In this document: positions 43,221 to 52,041 of the stretch, in pieces
How positions within the stretch are numbered: the stretch's first letter is position 1
How the letters are laid out: the number at the start of each line of letters is the position of its first letter
Origin: a virus
Strand: one strand, 5' to 3'
Length of the DNA: 52,203 nt
Virus record (IMG/VR): IMGVR_UViG_3300038825_000220
Span: 1 to 52,203 of that record
The notes under the pieces: generated by a model
Told to the model about the DNA's origin: nothing
The model's database searches: none
What the model saw: only the letters and a program-made list of their open reading frames with translations
Translations under genes and position numbers: made by a program

Positions 43221-43455
43221 TACAATCCCATTTGGGTATGAACTATCTGAAGATAATAAAACTTTAAAGCCTATAGAAAATCAATTAGAAGTTTTAAAGA
43301 ATGTGTCTTCTATGGTAAAAGAGGGTATACTTTCTTTACGAGAAGGAAGTCTTTGGATAGAACATAAAACTGGGAGGTCTTTAAGCCATACAGGGCTAAA
43401 GAAAATTATAACGAATGGAAGATTGGAAAGAGAATCCACAGAACTATCTGACTGA
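43198..43455 (+). CDS. Short recombinase-domain-like protein
   Basis: An 85-residue protein. The pattern IPFGYELSEDNKTLKPIENQLEVLKNVSSMV and GILSLREGSLWIEHKTGRSLSHTGLKKIITN resembles the start of the 'recombinase' DNA-binding domain of large serine recombinases (PxGY ... E ... slr-ia-L-n ... s-x-v-xxIL), but the catalytic resolvase domain is absent. It overlaps both terminase genes (23 nt and 41 nt), so it is probably a DNA-binding packaging partner rather than an integrase remnant. Confidence 0.55.
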   Translation: MQKRRSSSTIPFGYELSEDNKTLKPIENQLEVLKNVSSMVKEGILSLREGSLWIEHKTGRSLSHTGLKKIITNGRLERESTELSD

Positions 43456-45091
43456 TGAAGACGGGAACTTCATACTTAAAAAGGATGGTACTCCCCGTAA
43501 AAAGACCGGAAGGCCCAAAGGGTCTAAAGGTAGAGGGTATAACTACCACTCTGAGACTAAGGCAAAGATTAAAGCAAGACGAGCAGTTAAAGATAAAGAA
43601 AAAAGAACAAAAAAATTAAAACAAAGATTAGAAGCTAAACGAAATTCATTAAATGCTTCTAAAGAAACTTTAAAAAAACTAGAAAAGAAAACAACTAATA
43701 AAGTTGTTACTGAAGATATACTAGATAAAGTACCTAAAGCTCTAAAGCAAGAAGTCGATGACAATGTTATATTTAAACCTAACACTGGGCCACAAACAGA
43801 TTTCTTAGCAGCACCAGAGCGTGATGTACTTTATGGTGGTGCAGCAGGTGGTGGAAAGTCTTATGCTATGCTTATTGACCCGCTACGTTTTGCACACAGA
43901 GCAGCGCATAGAGCTTTAATACTTAGGCGATCTATGCCAGAGCTAAGAGAACTCATAGATAAAAGTAGGGAGCTTTACCCCAAAGCATTTCCGGGGTGTA
44001 AGTACAAAGAAGTTGAAAAACTTTGGAACTTCCCAAGCGGAGCCAAAGTAGAGTTCGGCTTCTTAGAGCGAGATGCCGATGTCTATCGGTATCAGGGCCA
44101 AGCCTATTCTTGGATTGGTTTTGACGAGATTACTCACTTGCCCACTGAGTTTGGATGGAATTATCTCGCTTCTCGCCTAAGAACGACCGACCCTGAAATT
44201 ACACCCTATATGCGGTGTACGGCAAACCCCGGTGGTGTTGGAGCTACATGGGTAAAGAAGAGATATGTTGATCCACATCCACCTAACGAATCGTTTACTG
44301 GAGAAGACAACCTAACTCGAAAGTTTATTCCGGCTAGGCTAGATGACAATCCTTACTTAGCTGAAGATGGTAGATATGAAGAAATGCTAAAAGCATTGCC
44401 TCCAACTCAAAGAAGGCAGCTTTTAGAAGGTAATTGGGATGTTAACGAAGGAGCAGCCTTTACCGAGTTTGAACAAGACATACACGTTATTACACCTTTT
44501 GAAATTCCTATATCGTGGGAACGTACAAAAGGTATTGACTATGGATATGCTTCTGAAAGTTCTTGTGTATGGGGAACAGTAGACCCATCAGACGGTACTC
44601 TTATAATTTATAGAGAATTATATCAAAAAGGTTTGACGGGAGAAGATTTAGGAGATAGGATTACTCAAATGGAATTAAGTGATCCTTATTCAGTTCAAGG
44701 GGTTTTAGACACGGCAGCGTGGGCTAGGACAGGAACTACAGGCCCAACAGTAGGTGAGTCCTTAATTCGTGCAGGTCATAAACTACGAAGGGCCGATAAA
44801 AATAGGATACAAGGAAAGATACAAATCCACGAATACTTAAAAGTGCAACAAAGCGGTAGGCCACGACTACAGATATTTAATACTTGTCCTAACCTGATAC
44901 GGGAGCTACAAAGTATTCCTCTGGATCGTTCAAACCCTGAAGATGTTGATACTCACGCGCCAGATCATGCTTATGATGCTCTGCGCTACTTAATAATGTC
45001 TAGACCAAGAATACAAGATTCTTTTAGCAGAATAAGAAATCTACATTTGGAACAGGCTTATACCCCGGCTGATAGCGAATTTGGCTATTAG
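43415..45091 (+). CDS. terL: Terminase large subunit
   Basis: A 558-residue packaging motor. The ATPase has Walker A GGAAGGGKS (141-149), Walker B WIGFDE (Asp237, Glu238) and coupling motif TANPGG (269-274). The nuclease has Asp in GIDYGYAS (near 372) and in VLDTAAWA, and the end DHAYDALRYLI is typical. The first ~100 residues are an unusual basic extension with an AT-hook-like core (TGRPKGSKGRG at 31-41) and a Lys-rich coiled coil. The start overlaps the recombinase-like gene. Confidence 0.95.
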   Translation: MEDWKENPQNYLTDEDGNFILKKDGTPRKKTGRPKGSKGRGYNYHSETKAKIKARRAVKDKEKRTKKLKQRLEAKRNSLNASKETLKKLEKKTTNKVVTEDILDKVPKALKQEVDDNVIFKPNTGPQTDFLAAPERDVLYGGAAGGGKSYAMLIDPLRFAHRAAHRALILRRSMPELRELIDKSRELYPKAFPGCKYKEVEKLWNFPSGAKVEFGFLERDADVYRYQGQAYSWIGFDEITHLPTEFGWNYLASRLRTTDPEITPYMRCTANPGGVGATWVKKRYVDPHPPNESFTGEDNLTRKFIPARLDDNPYLAEDGRYEEMLKALPPTQRRQLLEGNWDVNEGAAFTEFEQDIHVITPFEIPISWERTKGIDYGYASESSCVWGTVDPSDGTLIIYRELYQKGLTGEDLGDRITQMELSDPYSVQGVLDTAAWARTGTTGPTVGESLIRAGHKLRRADKNRIQGKIQIHEYLKVQQSGRPRLQIFNTCPNLIRELQSIPLDRSNPEDVDTHAPDHAYDALRYLIMSRPRIQDSFSRIRNLHLEQAYTPADSEFGY

Positions 45092-45127
45092 TAAAATAAT
45101 TTTATAACTCAAGCGAGGAAATAACCA

Positions 45128-45718
45128 ATGGCAAATCCAGTATATAATGTTAGAGATACAGGCAGAAACTCTGCTAGAACAGGTGATGTAAGAGAGATGG
45201 CTGAGAATATGGTACATTCTTGGACTTCTGTAACTACAGGAACTATTGCAGTTACGGCTGATACAAATACTGATGTTAGTTTTACACAACCTGCCGATAC
45301 AATTATTCGTAACCTTATTGCTATTCCGGCAGGTAACATTGTTACAGCAGGAGCTTCAGGTGATGATGTTGATTTTGATTTAGGTACTTCAGCAGGTGGT
45401 GGTCAAATTATTGATCAAAAAGCTATCTTAGATGATGGTGGTTCAGCAGTAACTTGGTCAGCTAATGCACCGTTGTATATTATTCAAAACTCACATGGTC
45501 ATGCAGCAAACCAATTTGTAAGTACATCTACTACAGCAGGTGTAGTTGGTGGCCCTGCTACAAGTGAAGCTATTGTTATAGCAGGTACTTTGTATACAGC
45601 TAGTGCAAGAACACTTCATGCTCGTCTTACGCCATTAGCAAATGATCTTGCTACGGCAGCAACGACTGTGACTTACTTAGTTCAGTTCTTACACATGGGT
45701 ACAACACCTGATCAATAG
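45128..45718 (+). CDS. Putative head decoration / structural protein
   Basis: A 196-residue Ala/Thr/Gly-rich, beta-type protein with few charges (IAVTADTNTDVSFTQPADTIIRNLIAIPAG ... LVQFLHMGTTPDQ). It lies between the large terminase and the portal gene. Its composition fits a capsid-decorating or spike-like virion protein. A ribosome site GCGAGGAAATAACC precedes it. Homology unknown to me. Confidence 0.55.
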   Translation: MANPVYNVRDTGRNSARTGDVREMAENMVHSWTSVTTGTIAVTADTNTDVSFTQPADTIIRNLIAIPAGNIVTAGASGDDVDFDLGTSAGGGQIIDQKAILDDGGSAVTWSANAPLYIIQNSHGHAANQFVSTSTTAGVVGGPATSEAIVIAGTLYTASARTLHARLTPLANDLATAATTVTYLVQFLHMGTTPDQ

Positions 45719-45739
45719 ATCATAACTGTTTAATCATGG

Positions 45740-45758
45740 ACGCTACCTTTGGTGGCGT
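45740..45758 (+). terminator. Stable hairpin before the portal gene
   Basis: ACGCTACC (45740-45747) and GGTGGCGT (45751-45758) pair over eight positions, one of them a wobble, with a TTT loop. No clean T-tract follows, so it may be a weak terminator or an mRNA-processing or stabilising element. Confidence 0.4.
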
Positions 45759-45781
45759 TCGTGGTTGTTTAAGGTTTTAAT

Positions 45782-47968
45782 ATGGCTGAAGAAGAAAATA
45801 CTTTAATACAAAATGCTGATGGTCTTTATTTTGAATCGGTAGATGATGAAGAAGGTATGAACTTAAATCTTGAAGAAGATTTAAATAATAAACTTGCCGG
45901 ACTTATACAAGACAGATTTACTTCTGCTGAGTTAGCTAGAGATGCTGATGAAAACAGATGGATGACATCCTATCATAATTATCGTGGGCTGTATCCTAAA
46001 AATGTAAAGTTTAGAGAATCAGAAAAATCCAGAGTATTTGTAAAAGTTACTAAAACAAAAGTCCTTGCAGCTTTTGGTCAATTAGTAGATGTTATCTTTG
46101 GAGGCAATAAGTTTCCTATAGGTGTGTCAGAAACTAAAATACCAGAAGGTATTCCAGAAATTGCACACTTAGATACTAATAATCCTGTGCCGGGAATTGA
46201 AACTAGTGAAGCAGAAACTTACAGTGAAGTAGAAACACCTTCAAATCCTTTTGATGTAGGATATGAAGGAGATGGCAAAACTTTAAATGCAGGAGAAACT
46301 TTAACAGTAGTAGAGCCTTTAGATAAACAAGCTTCTAATAATTTAGCTACAGGGCCATCTGCAAATCCACAGATTCCAGAAATAAAACCTGCACAAAAAG
46401 CAGCAAGACGCATGGAAAAATTAATCCATGATCAAATAGAAGAATCTAATGGTGCTAGTGAAATAAGAAGTTCTTTGTTTGAAGCATCTCTATTTGGAAC
46501 AGGAATTGTTAAAGGCCCATTTAATTTTAATAAAACATTAAACAGATGGACTGATGAAGATGGAGAGCGTAGCTATAATCCTGTTCAAGTTCGTGTACCT
46601 CGAATTGAGTTTGTAAGTATTTGGGATTTTTTTCCAGACCCTAATGCAACTAGCATAGATGAATGTGAATATGTAATTCATAGACATAAACTTAATCGTT
46701 CACAATTTAGAAGTTTGTCTAAGCTCCCTTATTTTAATAAAGATCAAATACGAATGTGTCTTGAAATGGGGCCAAGCTACGAAGAAAAAGATTATGAGTA
46801 TGAACTAAAAGACGATAATAGAATGTCTGACATGGGTTCTGCTAAGTATGAAGTACTAGAGTATTGGGGCATCATGGATGCTCAATATGCTAGAGAAGTA
46901 GGAATGGAATTAAGTGATGATGTAGATGATTTAGATGAAGTTCAAATTAATGCTTGGATTTCAAATGGTAAAGTACTGAGAGCAGTTGTAAATCCATTTA
47001 CGCCACACCGTATTCCTTACCATGCTTTTTCTTATGAAAAGAATCCTTATAGTTTTTTTGGTATTGGTGTTGCTGAAAACATGGATGACTCCCAAAAGAT
47101 TATGAATGGTCATGCTCGTATGGCAATAGATAATCTAGCACTATCAGGATCACTAGTATTCGATGTAGATGAAACTGCCCTTGTAGGTGGACAAAGCATG
47201 GAAATATATCCGGGTAAAGTATTCCGCAGACAAGCAGGAGTTCCGGGTACAGCTATAAATGGTTTAAAGTTTCCTAATACATCTACAGAAAACATGATGA
47301 TGTTTGATAAGTTTAGACAACTTGCAGACGAACAAACAGGAATACCTAGTTACTCTCATGGACAAACAGGTGTTCAAAGTATGACAAGAACAGCATCAGG
47401 TATGTCGATGCTACTTGGAGCAGCTTCACTAAACATAAAGACTGTTATTAAAAATCTTGATGACTTTCTTTTAAAGCCTTTAGGGGAAGCGTACTTTCAA
47501 TGGAATATGCAATTCTTAGAAAGTAAGTTGGGCGTAGAAGGAGACTTAGAAGTTAAGGCTACTGGTACAGCAAGTCTTATGCAGAAGGAAGTACGAAGTC
47601 AAAGGCTTACTACTTTTCTTCAAAGTATACAAAATCCTGCTATTGCTCCGTTTGTTAAAATTAATAAACTCATTGGAGAGCTTGCATATTCGCTTGATCT
47701 TGATCCTGATGAAATACTCAACGATCCAGAAGAAGCAGCTATCATGGCTCAAATTATAGGGATGCAAAATAATGTTGGACAAGCAACTGGCGAAACGCCT
47801 CTCACTCCTAACGAGCAACAAGGAGTTATGGGAAGCCCTGAAGGAACACCTCAACAACCTCAAGACCTTGGAGTTACGGGTACTGGTGGGGGCAATATCG
47901 GAACAGGAAATGTGCCGCAGTCAGGGGAGGATCAATTCTCTGGAACGCCTAGAGCAGTTGAAGGATGA
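45782..47968 (+). CDS. Portal protein
   Basis: A 728-residue protein of the podovirus portal (head-tail connector) type. Typical points: an acidic N-terminus, RWMTSYHNYRGLYP near residue 59, IEFVSIWDFFPDPNATSIDECEYVIHRH near 278, and a helical core TENMMMFDKFRQLADEQTGIPSYSHGQTGV (about 502-531) followed by ASGMSMLLGAASLNIKTVIKNLDDFLLKPL. It forms the ring through which DNA is packaged and ejected. The C-terminus is low-complexity. The stop overlaps the next ATG (ATGA). Confidence 0.9.
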   Translation: MAEEENTLIQNADGLYFESVDDEEGMNLNLEEDLNNKLAGLIQDRFTSAELARDADENRWMTSYHNYRGLYPKNVKFRESEKSRVFVKVTKTKVLAAFGQLVDVIFGGNKFPIGVSETKIPEGIPEIAHLDTNNPVPGIETSEAETYSEVETPSNPFDVGYEGDGKTLNAGETLTVVEPLDKQASNNLATGPSANPQIPEIKPAQKAARRMEKLIHDQIEESNGASEIRSSLFEASLFGTGIVKGPFNFNKTLNRWTDEDGERSYNPVQVRVPRIEFVSIWDFFPDPNATSIDECEYVIHRHKLNRSQFRSLSKLPYFNKDQIRMCLEMGPSYEEKDYEYELKDDNRMSDMGSAKYEVLEYWGIMDAQYAREVGMELSDDVDDLDEVQINAWISNGKVLRAVVNPFTPHRIPYHAFSYEKNPYSFFGIGVAENMDDSQKIMNGHARMAIDNLALSGSLVFDVDETALVGGQSMEIYPGKVFRRQAGVPGTAINGLKFPNTSTENMMMFDKFRQLADEQTGIPSYSHGQTGVQSMTRTASGMSMLLGAASLNIKTVIKNLDDFLLKPLGEAYFQWNMQFLESKLGVEGDLEVKATGTASLMQKEVRSQRLTTFLQSIQNPAIAPFVKINKLIGELAYSLDLDPDEILNDPEEAAIMAQIIGMQNNVGQATGETPLTPNEQQGVMGSPEGTPQQPQDLGVTGTGGGNIGTGNVPQSGEDQFSGTPRAVEG

Positions 47969-48126
47969 AATTAGTGAAGCTAGAGGAAGAGACTCCTAGC
48001 TATGAAGGAAAGTATTGGTCTTATCCACAAAGAAAATTTTTATGTTATAACGAATGGATAAAAGAGGAATGGTCTGATGGCAGTAAAGAAAAAGTCAACC
48101 AAGAAAAAAACATCAAGAGTAAATGA
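47965..48126 (+). CDS. Small protein overlapping the portal stop
   Basis: A 53-residue open frame (MKLVKLEEETPSYEGKYWSY ... EKNIKSK) starting with ATGA at the portal stop. It has aromatic, protein-like content (PQRKFLCYNEWIKEEWSDG). It overlaps the next gene by 50 nt. Plausible but unproven. Confidence 0.45.
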   Translation: MKLVKLEEETPSYEGKYWSYPQRKFLCYNEWIKEEWSDGSKEKVNQEKNIKSK

Positions 48127-48277
48127 AGCAGGTAATTACACTAAACCTACAATGCGTAGAAATTTATTTAATAGAATTAAAGCAGGTTCAAAGGGTGGTA
48201 AGCCCGGACAATGGAGTGCTCGAAAAGCTCAAATGTTAGCTAAAGAGTATAAAGCAAAAGGCGGTGGATATAAATAA
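48077..48277 (+). CDS. Small basic protein (KAGSKGGKPGQWSARKAQ type)
   Basis: A 66-residue Lys-rich protein with RNLFNRIKAGSKGGKPGQWS and ARKAQMLAKEYKAKGGGYK, a conserved pattern of small marine phage proteins of unknown function (DUF5872-like). Probably binds nucleic acid. Its stop overlaps the next ATG. Confidence 0.75.
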   Translation: MAVKKKSTKKKTSRVNEAGNYTKPTMRRNLFNRIKAGSKGGKPGQWSARKAQMLAKEYKAKGGGYK

Positions 48278-48579
48278 TGGCTAAGAAGAAAGACCCCAAA
48301 GTAGGTACAGGTAAAAAACCTAAAGGGTCTGGAAGACGTTTATATACAGATGAAAATCCTAAAGATACTGTTCGTATAAAATATGCTACAGTTCAAGATG
48401 CAAGAGATACTGTTAAAAAAGTTAAAAATATAAATAAACCTTTTGCTAGAAAAATACAAATATTAACAGTATTAGAACAAAGAGCTAAAGTAGCAGGAAA
48501 AAATCAACAAGCTGCTATAGCTAAAAGAGGTAAAGAAGTTTTACGCAATAAACATAAATCTAAATCTAGGAGAACTTAA
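48277..48579 (+). CDS. Small basic protein (GTGKKPKGSGRRLYTDENP type)
   Basis: A 100-residue Lys/Arg-rich protein with the conserved opening KVGTGKKPKGSGRRLYTDEN followed by PKDTV, then a helical region and a basic tail (RNKHKSKSRRT). It is one of four consecutive small basic genes between portal and scaffold. Probably nucleic-acid binding or virion-associated. Confidence 0.75.
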   Translation: MAKKKDPKVGTGKKPKGSGRRLYTDENPKDTVRIKYATVQDARDTVKKVKNINKPFARKIQILTVLEQRAKVAGKNQQAAIAKRGKEVLRNKHKSKSRRT

Positions 48580-48581
48580 TT

Positions 48582-48737
48582 ATGCCAAAGCACTATGGTG
48601 ATAGAAAAAAGAAAATGATGGGCGGTATGAATAAAAAGAAAAAAGGTATGATGATGGGTGGTATGAATAAAAAGAAAATGATGGGTGGTGGCAAAATGAA
48701 GTACTCAATGGGTGGTGAGGTTGCTAAACCTAATTAA
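48582..48737 (+). CDS. Met/Gly/Lys-repeat peptide
   Basis: A 51-residue protein, about one quarter methionine, made of repeated MMGGMNKKK units after MPKHYGDRKK and ending YSMGGEVAKPN. Spacing of 2 nt on both sides supports it as a gene. Repeat units vary, suggesting slippage-driven expansion. Met-rich repeats can bind Cu(I) in some proteins, but nothing shows that here. Confidence 0.55.
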   Translation: MPKHYGDRKKKMMGGMNKKKKGMMMGGMNKKKMMGGGKMKYSMGGEVAKPN

Positions 48738-48739
48738 TT

Positions 48740-48985
48740 ATGGCATTAAAGAAATCACAAAAAAGTCTTAAATCTTGGACTAAACAAAAGTGGCGTACTA
48801 AATCTGGAAAACCTAGTGCTAAAACAGGTGAAAGATATTTACCAGAAAAAGCTATAAAGTCTTTATCTGCTAAAGAGTACGCTGCTACAACAAGAAAGAA
48901 AAGAGAAGATACTGCAAAAGGAAAGCAACACTCAAAACAACCTAAACGTATTGCAAAGAAAACAAGGAAGTATAGAAGAAAGTGA
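48740..48985 (+). CDS. Small basic protein (KWRTKSGKPSAKTGERYLPEKA type)
   Basis: An 81-residue Lys/Arg-rich protein: SLKSWTKQKWRTKSGKPSAK, TGERYLPEKAIKSLSAKEYA and a C-terminal KKTRKYRRK. The pattern is conserved in many marine and cyanobacterial phages without known function. Its stop overlaps the next GTG start (GTGA). Confidence 0.75.
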   Translation: MALKKSQKSLKSWTKQKWRTKSGKPSAKTGERYLPEKAIKSLSAKEYAATTRKKREDTAKGKQHSKQPKRIAKKTRKYRRK

Positions 48986-49203
48986 GAGATTTAATACTTA
49001 GTGCTTTAGCTTCTAAATACTCAGCAGAGTTAGAAGTACTTGCTGTTAATATAGAAAATTATTTATCTGGTTCTGTTGGTGTGCCTGAACATCCAGACTT
49101 AGTTGGTGAAGTAGATAAACTAATAGAACAAGTAGCAGCAGCAGAAGAAAAGTTAAAAATTGTAAACGACTTACTACAAATACAGGACATGACCAAGCAA
49201 TGA
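48982..49203 (+). CDS. Small helical acidic protein
   Basis: A 73-residue protein starting with GTG at 48982, overlapping the preceding stop. Helical (DLVGEVDKLIEQVAAAEEKLKIVNDLLQ looks like a coiled coil). It ends overlapping the next ATG (ATGA). No family recognised. Confidence 0.6.
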   Translation: MRDLILSALASKYSAELEVLAVNIENYLSGSVGVPEHPDLVGEVDKLIEQVAAAEEKLKIVNDLLQIQDMTKQ

Positions 49204-49349
49204 AAGTTAAAGCTCCCGCAGGATACCATTGGATGAAACAAAAAAATGGTGGCTATAAACTTATGAAACACACTGGTAAGTTTAAGCCACATAAAGGTGC
49301 TACATTGAATGCAAGTTTTGATGTACAAAAAGTTCATAGGGGAAAGTAA
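49200..49349 (+). CDS. Small basic protein
   Basis: A 49-residue protein (MKVKAPAGYHWMKQKNGGYK ... QKVHRGK), coupled to the preceding gene by ATGA and to the next (TAAATG). The opening AGYHWMK is typical of small phage proteins in this position. Function unknown. Confidence 0.6.
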   Translation: MKVKAPAGYHWMKQKNGGYKLMKHTGKFKPHKGATLNASFDVQKVHRGK

Positions 49350-50069
49350 ATGGCTAGTAAATCTAAAAGAAATAGACAACGTAGAAAAAGAAAAGAAGCC
49401 TTACTAGCTGCTCCTGATGTTTCTATAACTGTGGCAGTTAAAGAAAAGAAGATGGGTGGTGGCATGATGGTTCCTCCTGAAAGAGAAGAGATGGCAGAAG
49501 GTGGTAAGTTTCCAGACTTAACAGGTGATGGAAAAGTAACACAGGCTGATGTTCTTAAAGGGCGTGGTGTATTTCAAGAGGGTGGTCAAGTCCCAGTAGA
49601 TACATACCCCAACATACCACCAGAACAAATGGCAGCAGTAAAAGCTTCACAACTTCCAGATAATGAAATGGAAGATAAATATATAGATTATGTAATGAAT
49701 GAAGCTTTAACAAATGATGAACAAACATATTTAATGAACGCTTTAGAAGGCGATCCTCAACTGAGTATGATATTTGACAAAGTTGTAGGAACGGCTTCTG
49801 AGTTTACTGGCTCTGGAGAAGTTACAGGGCCGGGAACGGGAGTCTCAGATTCAATACCCGCTAGATTATCTGACGGTGAATTTGTGATGACTAGAAAGGC
49901 CACTGATCAAATAGGTGCAGACAGACTTCAACGTATGATGGATGAAGCTGAACGTGCTTATGATGGTGGTTTAATGAGAAAGGGCGAGGAAACTGATTTA
50001 GAAGATGACATGAATAAAGTAATGATGTCTTCTAATCAAATGCCTAGCTTAAATGTTAGACAACGATAA
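49350..50069 (+). CDS. Structural protein with a calcium-loop-like motif
   Basis: A 239-residue protein. After a basic start (MASKSKRNRQRRKRKE) it has MGGGMMVPP, then FPDLTGDGKVTQADVLKG (about 53-70), which matches an EF-hand/dockerin-type calcium loop. A conserved C-terminal block GPGTGVSDSIPARLSDGEFVMTRKA (about 158-182) is known from many marine phage proteins near the scaffold gene. Probably a virion or head-assembly protein. Confidence 0.6.
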   Translation: MASKSKRNRQRRKRKEALLAAPDVSITVAVKEKKMGGGMMVPPEREEMAEGGKFPDLTGDGKVTQADVLKGRGVFQEGGQVPVDTYPNIPPEQMAAVKASQLPDNEMEDKYIDYVMNEALTNDEQTYLMNALEGDPQLSMIFDKVVGTASEFTGSGEVTGPGTGVSDSIPARLSDGEFVMTRKATDQIGADRLQRMMDEAERAYDGGLMRKGEETDLEDDMNKVMMSSNQMPSLNVRQR

Positions 50070-50169
50070 CGGCTACCTTGAAGTAAAAGCACCATTATAA
50101 ATTATCCGTACAAATAATTTATTGTAATGGCTACCTTTTAAAACTTACAAGCCCCGTGGAGGAAGTATT

Positions 50170-51024
50170 ATGGCTGAAACACAAACTAATCCTGTGGAGG
50201 AAAAAGCACCTAACCCTTATAATGCAAAGAAAGATTGGCACACTCCTGATAAACCATCAATGGGTGATGCCGATGGATTATTCTATGCACGACCTAAAGA
50301 AGAACAGGCTACGCCTTCTGAGGAATCAGAAACGCCCCCTGCTAAAAATTCTAAGGATGTAAATTATAAGAAAAGGTATGATGACCTAAAGAAACATTAC
50401 GACAATAGAATTGCTGAGTTCAAACAAAAGGAACAAGAGCTTCTTGCGGAGGCTGCTGAAAAAGCACCTAAGTATCAGGCTCCTAAAACTTTAGAAGAAC
50501 TAGAGGAGTTCAAAGCAAAAAATCCAGACTTGTATGAGACAGTTGAAACTGTAGCTCATTTACAAAGTGAAAATCAAACCGAAGAACTAAGACAGCAACT
50601 TACAGCTTTGCAAGAACGGGAAGCTGACATTATGAAACGAGAAGCTGAAACAGTTCTTAGGGAACGTCATCCAGATTTTGAAGATATACGAGGTGATGAT
50701 GCTTTTCACGAATGGGCTAAAGAACAGCCTGACGATATACAAAAATGGATTTATGCTAATAATAGTGATGCTACTTTAGCTAGTCGTGCTATTGACCTTT
50801 ACAAAATGGAAAAGGGAATAAATCAGCCACCACAAAAGAGGCAGTCCAAGCAACAGGAGAATAGGTCTGCTGCCGATATGGTGTCTACAAAAACTACAGC
50901 GGTGGATGCGAAAGCTCCTAAAGTTTGGACAGAAAGAGAAATTGCTAATATGTCTATTGACCAGTTTGATAAGCATGAAGATGAAATCAAACAAGCATTG
51001 GCAGAAGGCAGAATAGCGAAATAA
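50170..51024 (+). CDS. Scaffolding protein
   Basis: A 284-residue acidic, helical protein directly upstream of the capsid gene, the usual scaffold position. It has a charged coiled-coil core (KKRYDDLKKHYDNRIAEFKQKEQELLAEAAEK, about 68-99), low aromatic content and a C-terminal helix (EDEIKQALAEGRIAK). A good ribosome site GTGGAGGAAGTATT precedes the ATG. Scaffolds direct capsid assembly and then leave. Confidence 0.8.
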   Translation: MAETQTNPVEEKAPNPYNAKKDWHTPDKPSMGDADGLFYARPKEEQATPSEESETPPAKNSKDVNYKKRYDDLKKHYDNRIAEFKQKEQELLAEAAEKAPKYQAPKTLEELEEFKAKNPDLYETVETVAHLQSENQTEELRQQLTALQEREADIMKREAETVLRERHPDFEDIRGDDAFHEWAKEQPDDIQKWIYANNSDATLASRAIDLYKMEKGINQPPQKRQSKQQENRSAADMVSTKTTAVDAKAPKVWTEREIANMSIDQFDKHEDEIKQALAEGRIAK

Positions 51025-51044
51025 GTTTTTGAGAGGATATTACA

Positions 51045-52034
51045 ATGGCTTATAATCAATCTGACCAATATTTTGAACCGTCTACGGATACTAACGCAAA
51101 CTTTGCAAATTCCGTATCGGGTCAAACAAACTCGTATTTCTTACCTGCAATTTATTCTAAAACTGTTTTAAACTTTTTTAGAAAATCATCTGTAGTAGAA
51201 GCAATTACTAATACAGATTATGCGGGAGAGATTGCGGCATATGGTGATTCTGTAAGAATTATCAAAGAACCTGAAATTACTGTTTATCAGTATGAAAGGG
51301 GACAAGACGTAACTGCGACTAAGTTGACAGACCAAGAAATTAACTTGGTTGTTGATACAGCAAACGCATTTAAGTTTATCGTAGATGACATTGAAACTAA
51401 TATGTCACACGTTAACTTTCGTGACGTTGCTGCATCTTCAGCAGCTTATTCAATCAAAGATGCGTTTGATGAAGGTGTGCTTGCAGTAATGTTTGCAGGT
51501 GTATCAGCTTCTAGCCCTAATCACATTTTAGGTTCTGACAACGCAACTGATCTAGCAGCAGGTACTTTTGATGGTACTGGTAATCTAGACATAGGTTTTG
51601 CTTCTGGTGAGCATGATCCTATTGACGTTCTTTCACACATGGCTCGTCTTCTTGATGAGCAAAATGTTCCAGAAGAAGGTCGTTGGTTCGCAGCAAACCC
51701 AGAGTTTTATGAGCAGCTTGTACAAAGCAGTTCTAAACTTCTGTCTGTTGATTACAACGCAGGTCAAGGTTCAATCCGTAACGGACTAGTATCAACTGGT
51801 AAGTTGCGTGGATTTGATATGTACAAGACTAACAATATTGCTTCTACCTCTAATGCAGCAGGTAAGTGTATTGCAGGTCATATATCATCTACGGCAACTG
51901 CTCAGACTATTACTAGTACTGAAGTAATTCGTGATCCTGATAGCTTTGGTGATATAGTACGAGGTCTTCATGTATATGGAGCTAAAGTACTACGTCCAGA
52001 AGCATTGGTTTCTGCGTTCTACGGCATTGACTAA
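51045..52034 (+). CDS. Major capsid protein
   Basis: A 329-residue HK97-fold-type capsid protein by position and composition: N-terminal arm (DQYFEPSTDTNANFANSVSG), a central block DYAGEIAAYGDSVRIIKEPE (about 58-77), an alpha helix near 210 (DPIDVLSHMARLLDEQNVPEEGRWFAA) and a C-terminal HVYGAKVLRPEALVSAFYG. No signal or protease domain. It is preceded by GAGAGGATATT and followed 7 nt later by a strong terminator. Confidence 0.88.
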   Translation: MAYNQSDQYFEPSTDTNANFANSVSGQTNSYFLPAIYSKTVLNFFRKSSVVEAITNTDYAGEIAAYGDSVRIIKEPEITVYQYERGQDVTATKLTDQEINLVVDTANAFKFIVDDIETNMSHVNFRDVAASSAAYSIKDAFDEGVLAVMFAGVSASSPNHILGSDNATDLAAGTFDGTGNLDIGFASGEHDPIDVLSHMARLLDEQNVPEEGRWFAANPEFYEQLVQSSSKLLSVDYNAGQGSIRNGLVSTGKLRGFDMYKTNNIASTSNAAGKCIAGHISSTATAQTITSTEVIRDPDSFGDIVRGLHVYGAKVLRPEALVSAFYGID

Positions 52035-52041
52035 ATATTAC

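Noticed and set aside
43198-43455. Integrase or lysogeny module
   Set aside because: Only the DNA-binding part of a recombinase-like domain is present; no catalytic resolvase domain, attachment site or repressor seen. The phage looks lytic.
47772-47999. 75-residue ORF overlapping the portal C-terminus in another frame
   Set aside because: Its last part (NSLERLEQLKDEISEARGRDS) looks protein-like, but most of the frame lies inside the well-supported portal gene, and the small ORF at 47965 fits the stop-start overlap better. No slippery site was seen at the portal end.
50070-50169. Repeated GGCTACCTT motifs between the 239-residue gene and the scaffold gene
   Set aside because: Only two 9-base copies in AT-rich spacer DNA; too little to call a regulatory repeat.
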